A DNA stretch of 34,543 bases from DATMXS01 sp050260275 (GTDB taxonomy: Bacteria > Acidobacteriota > Terriglobia > Bryobacterales > Bryobacteraceae), in contig JBLNBX010000169.1 of assembly GCA_050260275.1 (NCBI GenBank), positions 1 through 34,543 of the forward strand, written 5' to 3'. The notes beneath the pieces are model-generated. The model worked only from the letters and a program-made list of their open reading frames with translations. It searched no databases and was not told the DNA's origin. A program made the position numbers and the translations under genes. Shown piece after piece: positions 6,799-12,573 of the stretch. Positions within the stretch are counted from its first letter, which is position 1; each line of letters starts with the position of its first letter.

Positions 6799-7364
6799 GG
6801 TCCAGCGCGGGATAGCCGGCCGGAAGCCCGCGTCCATCGCCAGCCGGGAAGCGTGGAGACCGGACGGGGGCTCCAACTCCTGTTCTCGACGATGTTTATG
6901 CAGGGTGATGAAGCCCACGTTCATGAAGCCCCGTTCGGCCCGATTGATACCAGGTCCTGATGCGAGGCTTTTCAGGCGAGGCTCAGTGGTAAGGGGAAGC
7001 CGGACCAGGGGGTCCGGCGCGGACGAGGGCGTCCGCCCCACTGGAAGCGTGGGCTCGGTGGCAGAGGAAGTGGTGCTCGCACCACCGCTATGCGGTTTTC
7101 AGCCCCGGAAGGGGCGGCAGAAAGTAGCCACGGCGCAGCCGTCGGGAGATCGAGTACCTGGGGGCAAGCCCCGGACGGGGCGAAAGGTTTTTGGCCGCAA
7201 CGCGTATCGAACCCGGGTGGAGTCGTCTCAGGATGCGGCTCCATCCGGACCTCAGCGGCAAAACGGGGGCACGCCTGCACTGATAGTGAGCGCACTAGTC
7301 GAGCAAGCTAGTGCGGAGTGTATCGTCTCTCTCTACGCGTCCCGGCAGGCCGCCTGCCCCGCCG
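6799..7364. other. Gene-free stretch with hairpin repeats
   Basis: About 565 bases between the NTF2-like gene and the convergent membrane-protein pair. No open frame here has a family likeness. It holds two back-to-back hairpins, CCGGACC/GGTCCGG (7000-7017) and GCGGAC/GTCCGC (7019-7036), the repeat copy B at 7102-7181, and an inverted repeat CGCACTAG/CTAGTGCG (7291-7298, 7308-7315). Confidence 0.55.
7102..7181. repeat. Hairpin-array intergenic repeat, copy B (decayed)
   Basis: GCCCC-GGAA-GGGGC (7102-7115), then ACGGC-GCA-GCCGT (7130-7142), then GCCCCG-GA-CGGGGC (7168-7181). Order and spacing of the first two stems match the second and third stems of copy A at 4238-4293, with base changes. 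This suggests a dispersed repeat family that has drifted. Confidence 0.45.
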
Positions 7365-7721
7365 CTACCACCAGGTGTAGTTGCCGCCGAAGGCGAGGCG
7401 CATGGCGAAGGCGATCAACGCCAGCAGTATCGCCGCCAGTATCGCCGGAAGGCAGCCGCGTATCGAAAACCCCGGGAGGATCGCCGCCGCTAGCTTCAAA
7501 ATGAGCGCGTCGATGACGAACAGAAACAACCCGATGGTCAGGAACGTCAGCGGGAACGTCACGATCTTGAGGATCAGACCGAGCGTCGCGTTCAACGCCG
7601 CGATGACGAGGGCCGCAATGAGCGCCGTCCCGTAGCTTGCTACGCTGAATCCCGGCAGCAGCCGGGCCAGCAGCACCAGTACGAGTGCGCTAAGCAGCCA
7701 GGCGATGATCCATTCAAGCAA
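7365..7721 (-). CDS. Phage-holin-4-like four-helix membrane protein (PF04020 type), TTG start
   Basis: A 118-residue integral membrane protein with four hydrophobic segments and the typical repeated LLPGF pattern of this family (ARLLPGFSV, later AAAILPGFSI), plus the central NATLGLILKIVTFPLTFLTIG, which matches the LNALVRPVL...TLPLTLLTLG block of PF04020. There is no in-frame ATG or GTG in a sensible place; TTG at 7721, with GAG a few bases upstream and seven bases after the stop of the preceding gene, starts the protein just before the first helix. It is thus in one operon with its paralog at 7729-8226. Family members are small membrane proteins of unknown function despite the 'holin' name. 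Confidence 0.8.
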   Translation of the reverse strand: MLEWIIAWLLSALVLVLLARLLPGFSVASYGTALIAALVIAALNATLGLILKIVTFPLTFLTIGLFLFVIDALILKLAAAILPGFSIRGCLPAILAAILLALIAFAMRLAFGGNYTWW

Positions 7722-7728
7722 GGGGATC

Positions 7729-8226
7729 TCAGTGGTCGGCGGGAGCCAGTTTGGAAGTTTCGATGGCGGGCCGCGACTTTGGCCGCGCCTCGGGCTCCGG
7801 CTCGGGTTCGTCTTCCGTTTCGGACGTTTCAGACTCGCGCTCCTCCGCATCCGCCGGAACGTCTTCCCACTCGAAGTCGACGCCCAGCGAGGGCGCGTAG
7901 CGCAAAGCGATTGCGTTGACAGCCATCAGAGCCGCCGCGCCGCTGAGGGCGGGCACAAAACCGGCCATCGCGAAGCCCGGTATCATCAGCCCGGACAGCC
8001 GGAAGAGGACGAGGTCGACGATGAAGATGAGCGAGCCTGCGATGCCCCTGCTCGCCACGCCCCTCGTGTACTTCAATGGGACGCTGAGGAGCGCGCCGGC
8101 CAGCCCTATCGTGCCAGCCGCGATCAGCGCCGATCCGATCTCGGTTACCCGGAACCCGGGCACGAAGATGGTTACCCCCAACAGGGCCAGGATTCCCAGG
8201 ACCCAGTTCATTATGAGGTAAGCCAT
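7729..8226 (-). CDS. Phage-holin-4-like membrane protein with acidic C-terminal tail
   Basis: A 165-residue protein from ATG 8226, which has GGAG eight bases upstream; the open frame upstream of it (to 8568) has no support. Four hydrophobic segments fill residues 1-110, with the same VPGF and IPGF turns as the neighbouring gene product (TIFVPGFRV, GLMIPGFAM), so the two are divergent tandem paralogs. Residues 120-165 form a cytoplasmic-type tail very rich in Glu/Asp (EERESETSETEDEPEPEPEA) ending in a short basic stretch. The tail is absent from the partner. The function is unknown; a membrane-organising or scaffold role is only a guess. Confidence 0.75.
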   Translation of the reverse strand: MAYLIMNWVLGILALLGVTIFVPGFRVTEIGSALIAAGTIGLAGALLSVPLKYTRGVASRGIAGSLIFIVDLVLFRLSGLMIPGFAMAGFVPALSGAAALMAVNAIALRYAPSLGVDFEWEDVPADAEERESETSETEDEPEPEPEARPKSRPAIETSKLAPADH

Positions 8227-8455
8227 CTTCGTATCTCCGGTGCAAGAGTGCCGCTTGTTGCGGCCCCTATGCTCTCCCCCCGCATGAGTCGGCTGCACGC
8301 CGCGTGCCATTCGCAAGCTGTTCACCGGCGATTTACCATCAATCGCTTGCAAGCAGAGTGAAAGGATATTAATCTCGCCTGCTCCAAGGAATACATACTT
8401 TTTTTTCGCGGCAGCGTCGTTTGTTCCATTGCCGTGCTGGAGAATGAGAGTTGGG

Positions 8456-8872
8456 ATGACCCCTTGCAGGTTCTGCCGGATAGCCGCCGGTGAGGGGGCG
8501 GGGTTTGTATTCGAGAGCGGAATATCGGTGGCTTTCCTGGACAACCGCCCGCTGTTCCCGGGGCACACGCTGCTGATCCCGAGAGAGCACTACGAGACCC
8601 TCGCGGACCTGCCGGCGGACCTGGTGGGCCCGTTCTTCAGCGCCGTGCAGACTCTGAACCGGGCCGTCGAGAAAGCCATGGGCGCCGAAGGCGTCTTCAA
8701 CGCGATAAATAACCGCGTGAGCCAGAGCGTCCCGCACCTGCACGTGCACATCGTCCCCCGGAGGAAGGGAGACGGCCTGCGCGGGTTTTTCTGGCCGCGG
8801 GGAAAGTACCGCGACGAGGCCGAAGAGGCTGCCGTGCGGGAGGCCATCCGCGCTGCCCTGTGCGGCGGGTAA
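8456..8872 (+). CDS. HIT family nucleotide-binding protein
   Basis: A 138-residue histidine-triad hydrolase. It has the N-terminal CRFCRIAAGE zinc-type segment (C4, C7), the strand VAFLDNRPLFPGHTLLIPREH, and the catalytic triad motif H94-L-H96-V-H98 in SVPHLHVHIVPRR, where the middle histidine forms the nucleotidyl intermediate. The C-terminal FFWPR segment is seen in a subgroup of bacterial HIT proteins. Typical activities are hydrolysis of AMP-linked compounds or dinucleoside polyphosphates; the substrate cannot be specified. I chose ATG 8456 because it lies right before the zinc motif with GAGAG five bases upstream; the upstream TTG 8429 and ATG 8444 are less likely. Confidence 0.92.
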   Translation: MTPCRFCRIAAGEGAGFVFESGISVAFLDNRPLFPGHTLLIPREHYETLADLPADLVGPFFSAVQTLNRAVEKAMGAEGVFNAINNRVSQSVPHLHVHIVPRRKGDGLRGFFWPRGKYRDEAEEAAVREAIRAALCGG

Positions 8873-8933
8873 CGGCGCGCGCCGCCCGCGTTAAGCTCCA
8901 TGGTTGAGGCGCGGGGAACACAGGTCCGGCTGG

Positions 8934-8954
8934 TATACTGAGATTGAGTCTCAG
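8934..8954 (+). promoter_or_regulatory. -10-like box and inverted repeat at the S41 gene start
   Basis: TATACT (8934-8939) lies 16 bases upstream of the ATG, and an overlapping inverted repeat CTGAGA-TTGAG-TCTCAG (8938-8954) fills the space up to the start codon at 8956. There is no Shine-Dalgarno sequence. The repeat could be an operator or an mRNA hairpin that covers the start. Confidence 0.35.
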
Positions 8955-8955
8955 C

Positions 8956-10170
8956 ATGAGCCGCTTCAAGACCGCCGTTGTAAGCATCTCCACAGTTTTC
9001 ATCGCCCTGCTCCTGGTCGGGGCTGTCCTCGGCAAGGATGGGGGCGACAACGCTGCCTACAAGCAGCTCGCCGTGTACACCGAGGTGCTCAGCCGGATCA
9101 AGGCCGACTACGTCGAGGAACCGGATCTTCAGGGCGTCACACTCGGCGCTCTCAATGGGTTGCTCGAATCCATCGACCCGTATGCCAGCTACCTCAGCTC
9201 AGAGCAGTACCGCGAGTACATGAAGAATAAGGACGCGGCGAAAGGCGACGTCGGCCTGGTGCTGTCGAAGCGGTTCGGCGCGGTGGGTGTGGTCGATGCC
9301 ATCCCTGGATCGCCCGCCGACAAGGCCGGGCTCACCACGGGCGACCTCATCGAGAGCGTGAAAGGCATCGCCACGCGCGACATGCCGCTCGCGTACGCCG
9401 AGCTGCTGCTGCAAGGCGAGCCCGGAACGACGGTAGAGCTTTCGGTGATGTCGGCGCGCAATCCCGAATCGCACAAGGTCACGCTCACGCGTGCGGTGAT
9501 TCAGTATCCGGACGTCACGGCGAAGCTGTTGCCGGACGGCGTGGGCCACATCAGCGTGCAGAGCCTGAAGGCGGGCGCAGCGAACCAGATCGCTACCCAT
9601 ATCAAGGAGCTTGAGCGGCAGGGCGCCCGGCGGTTCGTGCTCGACCTGCGCCACTCTGCTTCAGGCCCCATAGAGGAAGGCGTCGCGGTGGCGAACCTGT
9701 TCCAGAGCTCGGGGCTCATCACGTACTTGCAGGGCCAGCGCGTTCCAAAGCAGACATGGGAAGCCGATCCCGCGAAGGCCATCACCAGCGCACCGGTTGT
9801 TGTGATCACCAACCGCGGGACTGCCGGCGCGGCCGAGATCGCCGCCGCAGCGCTGCTCGATAACAAGCGCGCGAAGGTGGTGGGCGAGCGGTCGTACGGC
9901 AACGCATCGCTGCGCAAGGCCGTGCCCATGGACGACGGCAGCGCGATCATCCTGTCCGTGGCGAAATACTACTCGCCCTCGGGCAAGGCCATCCAGGACA
10001 CCGGCGTGGTGCCCACCGAGCAGATGATCGAGTACGATACGCCAGCCGATCTCGATGGGGAAGGCCAGCCCGCCGCTCCCGATCCGGATGCCGCGGCGCA
10101 GCCGGACAGCGAGGACCTGCTGCTGAAGAAGGCTATAGAGGTGCTGACCGGCGGAGAGATCGCCGCCTAG
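8956..10170 (+). CDS. S41 (CtpA-like) peptidase homolog, probably catalytically inactive
   Basis: A 404-residue protein of the carboxyl-terminal-processing protease family. It has an N-terminal membrane anchor or signal (residues 6-26), the family opening YTEVLSRIKADYVEEPD, then LESIDPYASYLS, a PDZ domain (about 97-175) and the S41 core (about 185-360). In active members the core reads NxxSASASE, with the middle Ser as nucleophile, and GKG, with the Lys 25 residues later. Here these are NRGTAGAAE and YGNAS: the nucleophile is Gly291 and the base is Asn316. The usual LDLRNNPGG block is also altered to LDLRHSASG. The fold seems complete and the frame is intact, so this is more likely a PDZ-bearing pseudoprotease (adaptor, chaperone or regulator in the periplasm) than a dying gene. 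Start ATG 8956; the TTG four codons upstream is not needed. Confidence 0.88.
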   Translation: MSRFKTAVVSISTVFIALLLVGAVLGKDGGDNAAYKQLAVYTEVLSRIKADYVEEPDLQGVTLGALNGLLESIDPYASYLSSEQYREYMKNKDAAKGDVGLVLSKRFGAVGVVDAIPGSPADKAGLTTGDLIESVKGIATRDMPLAYAELLLQGEPGTTVELSVMSARNPESHKVTLTRAVIQYPDVTAKLLPDGVGHISVQSLKAGAANQIATHIKELERQGARRFVLDLRHSASGPIEEGVAVANLFQSSGLITYLQGQRVPKQTWEADPAKAITSAPVVVITNRGTAGAAEIAAAALLDNKRAKVVGERSYGNASLRKAVPMDDGSAIILSVAKYYSPSGKAIQDTGVVPTEQMIEYDTPADLDGEGQPAAPDPDAAAQPDSEDLLLKKAIEVLTGGEIAA

Positions 10171-10194
10171 CCGTCCGCTACGGCCATCGGTGTA

Positions 10195-10221
10195 TTAGCA
10201 CTCGAAGCCTAAGAGTGCTAG
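10195..10221. promoter_or_regulatory. CIRCE element (HrcA operator)
   Basis: TTAGCACTC, nine bases, GAGTGCTAG: 17 of 18 arm positions match the CIRCE consensus (TTAGCACTC-N9-GAGTGCTAA). It lies 19 bases before the start of the zinc-ribbon gene and overlaps a -10-like TAGAAT (10219-10224) and a -35-like TTAGCA, the normal arrangement for HrcA repression. Confidence 0.88.
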
Positions 10222-10240
10222 AATAGTTCCCGAAAGAACC

Positions 10241-10528
10241 ATGCCACTGTACGAGTACAAGTGCGGTCATTGTGGTGAACTGTTCGAAGCCCTGCAAAGG
10301 TTTTCAGACGAGCCCCTTACCGTGCATCCCAAGTGCGGACACGGGCCGGTGGAGCGGCTGCTTTCACCGCCCGCGCTGCAATTCAAAGGCACCGGCTGGT
10401 ACGTGACGGACTACGGCAAAGGCAACGGCAGGTCCGGCGATGTGAAAGAGCACGCCAAGACCGAGTCAAGCCAAAACGGGACGTCAAAAGCCAAGACCGA
10501 ATCGAAGCCCGCGTCGGCGACTAGCTGA
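10241..10528 (+). CDS. FmdB-family zinc ribbon protein under CIRCE control
   Basis: A 95-residue protein of the FmdB/putative regulatory protein family. The start MPLYEYKCGHCGELFEALQRFSDEPL is characteristic, with C8 and C11 as the first zinc pair. The second pair, usually CPxC, is H29-P-K-C32 here, so the ribbon would be a Cys-Cys-His-Cys type. The block LLSPPALQFKGTGWYVTDY also matches the family. The last 35 residues are a low-complexity Lys/Thr/Ser-rich tail. The molecular function of the family is poorly known. The CIRCE operator just upstream predicts derepression on heat shock or protein-folding stress through HrcA. The gene is monocistronic: its stop overlaps the stop of the convergent PAP2 gene by 8 bases. 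Confidence 0.88.
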   Translation: MPLYEYKCGHCGELFEALQRFSDEPLTVHPKCGHGPVERLLSPPALQFKGTGWYVTDYGKGNGRSGDVKEHAKTESSQNGTSKAKTESKPASATS

Positions 10529-11456
10529 TCGCAGCGCTGCGGTCGAGCGCGCGCCCCGCCAGTTCAGCGGCGGCTGCGAGACCGAAGCCCGCCAGGGCGT
10601 CCACTACAAAGTGGTAGCGCCCGTAGACTGTCGCCGTAGCTATCAGCACCGCGAGAACCAGCAGCAAGCGCCCCACCCACCGGTGTTCTGGCAGCAGGCG
10701 CATCATGCCGAAGGCTCCGCAGAACGCACCCGCTACGTGTGCGCTCGGGAAGACGCTGGTGTGAATGCCGTAGCCGCCTACCAGCCAGAGGTTGAACTGC
10801 CGGAAGATGGTGAGATACGAGGGGAGGTCTGTCCCGGCGAAGACGGTCCGCGGCGGCTCCGAGGGAAAGTAGGGGAACAGCGAGTAGGCGGCGAGCGTGC
10901 CGACAAGGAAGGTTACGGAAAACCGGTCCGCCCGCTCCGGACGCTTGTAGACGTACAGCATCGCCATGCCGAAGACGGGCACGGCGTAGACCAGCGAGTA
11001 GGCGATCTCCAGAACCGACGGGATGAACGGGCCGAAAGACTCGATCGCGGCGCGGACGCCCCAATCGTTCAGAACCAGGCGGTCCCAAGAAATCCACGCG
11101 TTTTCCAGCTCGTAGGTGTGCGTTGCGGGCGCGAACCAACCCATCTCCCGGTACGCCAGCAGGATCATCGCCAGGGGATACCAGTCGCGCATCACTGAGA
11201 AAAACCTGCGGCCTCTCAACGCCTCGGCCCTCGGCAGAATCCACAGGCCCGCGAAGACGATGAGGTTCATGGCTACTGTGACGGCCGGAATGGAGGCTCT
11301 GAGCGGCAGCCAGGCCGCGAGCGCGGTGGTGTAGGAGAAGTACGCTACCAGCAACCACTCTGAGCGGCGCAGTGCCCGCGATTTCGTAATTCTTTCTTTT
11401 CTGGCCGCGTGTGCGGCGGCAGCAGGGTGCCCGGCGCCACTCTCTTTCGCAAGCAC
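10521..11456 (-). CDS. PAP2-superfamily membrane phosphatase/phosphotransferase
   Basis: A 311-residue polytopic membrane protein with about six hydrophobic helices after a basic N-terminus. The phosphatase motifs of the PAP2_3 (Aur1/Ipt1-like) subgroup are present: YFPSEPPR (196-203), VFPSAH (235-240, with His240 as general acid) and GRYHFVVD (279-286, with His282 as probable nucleophile and Asp286). Members dephosphorylate lipid phosphates or transfer head groups such as inositol phosphate; the substrate is unknown. It starts with GTG at 11456, three bases after an AGGAG ribosome site, and ends convergently, overlapping the FmdB gene. The divergent VOC gene starts about 90 bases away. Confidence 0.85.
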   Translation of the reverse strand: MLAKESGAGHPAAAAHAARKERITKSRALRRSEWLLVAYFSYTTALAAWLPLRASIPAVTVAMNLIVFAGLWILPRAEALRGRRFFSVMRDWYPLAMILLAYREMGWFAPATHTYELENAWISWDRLVLNDWGVRAAIESFGPFIPSVLEIAYSLVYAVPVFGMAMLYVYKRPERADRFSVTFLVGTLAAYSLFPYFPSEPPRTVFAGTDLPSYLTIFRQFNLWLVGGYGIHTSVFPSAHVAGAFCGAFGMMRLLPEHRWVGRLLLVLAVLIATATVYGRYHFVVDALAGFGLAAAAELAGRALDRSAAIS

Positions 11457-11536
11457 GTACTCCTAATTCATACCAAAAGCGGCGGCAGTTCCGGCGAGAG
11501 CGGCACTTTTTTGCTCGCCTCCGCCCGGGGCGGTCT

Positions 11537-11542
11537 TACAAT
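11537..11542 (+). promoter_or_regulatory. -10 box next to the VOC gene start
   Basis: TACAAT ends six bases before the ATG at 11549 and no ribosome site is present. Transcription would start at or next to the A of the start codon, which suggests a leaderless mRNA. A -35 is not clear (TTGCTC is 20 bases away). Confidence 0.4.
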
Positions 11543-11548
11543 CGACAC

Positions 11549-12406
11549 ATGCCGATCCGCGCACTACTTGTCGCCATGCTGGCGGCGGTCGCAGCCGGCC
11601 AGGATCTCCCAGTGACGGGGATCGCCGGAGTGGGTGTGATGACCTCCAGTCTGGAGCGGGCGCGCCGGTTCTACTCGGGCGCTCTGGGCTTCTCGGAAGC
11701 GTTCAGCCTGAAGGACGAGCGGGGCCGGGTGGTCTCGTCGTTCTTCAAGGTCAACGACGAGCAGTACATCCAGGTGACCGAGGCGCCATACGGGGATATC
11801 CGCATGGCCTACGTGGCTGTGCTCACGCCGGACCTCGATGCATTGCGAAAAATGCTCCTGAAGCGCGGCGTCATTCCATCGCCGATCACACAGAACCCGG
11901 ACGGAAGCAGGGTATCATCGCTGAAGGATCCGGACGGCATGCGCATCGAGTTTGTGGCGCGGACGCCGGAATCTCTGCAAGCGAAGTCGCGGGGGCAGTA
12001 CTTGAGCGAACAGCGCGTTTCGCGGACGCTCTGGCACGTTGGAATAGCCTCGGCAGATCTGGCCCGTTCGGCGGCTTTCTATACCGGAAAGCTCGGGTTC
12101 CAGGAGTTCTGGCGGGCCGCGCAGGCCGGCACGGAGACGCGATGGGTACAACTCCGCATTCCCGGAGAGCGCGGCGACGTGCTCGAACTCACCCTTTCAG
12201 ACGGCCGCGAAAGCTACCCCTCGATGCAGCACATCTGTCTCATCGTGCCCGACGTCAAGGCGGCCATCCAGAAGCTCGCCGAGAACGGCTATCCCGGCGC
12301 GGAAAAACTTCAGTGGCGCTTCTGGCGCAACGGACGGCGCGCGCTCGACCTCACCGACCCGGACGGCACCAGGGTGGAACTGATGGAACCGCGGCAGCCC
12401 CGGTAG
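11549..12406 (+). CDS. Exported protein with two VOC (glyoxalase/dioxygenase) domains
   Basis: A 285-residue protein. Residues 1-18 form a signal peptide (MPIRALLVAMLAAVAAGQ), unusual for the mostly cytosolic VOC superfamily. Two beta-alpha-beta-beta-beta modules follow: domain 1 (about 22-140, GVGVMTSSLERARRFYSGALGF ... DPDGMRIEFV) and domain 2 (about 160-282, WHVGIASADLARSAAFYTGKLGF ... MQHICLIVPDV ... DPDGTRVELME). Domain 2 keeps candidate metal ligands (His in WHVG, His in MQHIC, Glu in VELME), while domain 1 has Gly where the first His would be, so only one metal site may be functional. The reaction is unknown. The longer open frame upstream to 11411 is rejected because the -10 box lies inside it. 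Confidence 0.85.
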   Translation: MPIRALLVAMLAAVAAGQDLPVTGIAGVGVMTSSLERARRFYSGALGFSEAFSLKDERGRVVSSFFKVNDEQYIQVTEAPYGDIRMAYVAVLTPDLDALRKMLLKRGVIPSPITQNPDGSRVSSLKDPDGMRIEFVARTPESLQAKSRGQYLSEQRVSRTLWHVGIASADLARSAAFYTGKLGFQEFWRAAQAGTETRWVQLRIPGERGDVLELTLSDGRESYPSMQHICLIVPDVKAAIQKLAENGYPGAEKLQWRFWRNGRRALDLTDPDGTRVELMEPRQPR

Positions 12407-12573
12407 GGGCGGTAATGCCGGACTGCGGCTCGAAGGCGCACGCGGCCTATCCCGGCTCGCACCTGGCATACGGAGTGCTGCGGCGGTCGCATCGCAGGCG
12501 GCGGACCGCGCGCTCCACAGAGTGTGAGGCGCGGAGCCCGCGCATGCGCTGCCTGCTATGATGGCGGATTCCT

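Noticed and set aside
5497..7041. A 514-codon minus-strand open frame over hemQ and the NTF2-like gene
   Set aside because: It spans two real plus-strand genes and repeat DNA, with His/Arg/Pro-rich translation and no family likeness.
4181..7181. CRISPR array as an explanation for the hairpin repeats
   Set aside because: No regularly spaced identical repeats with unique spacers; the stems differ in sequence and spacing, and there are no cas genes.
7365..8226. Prophage lysis module suggested by the holin-like names
   Set aside because: No endolysin, integrase or structural phage genes nearby; PF04020 proteins are widespread chromosomal membrane proteins.
8227..8568. N-terminal extension of the acidic-tailed membrane protein up to 8568
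   Set aside because: The added 114 residues have no family likeness and overlap the HIT gene; ATG 8226 has a proper ribosome site.
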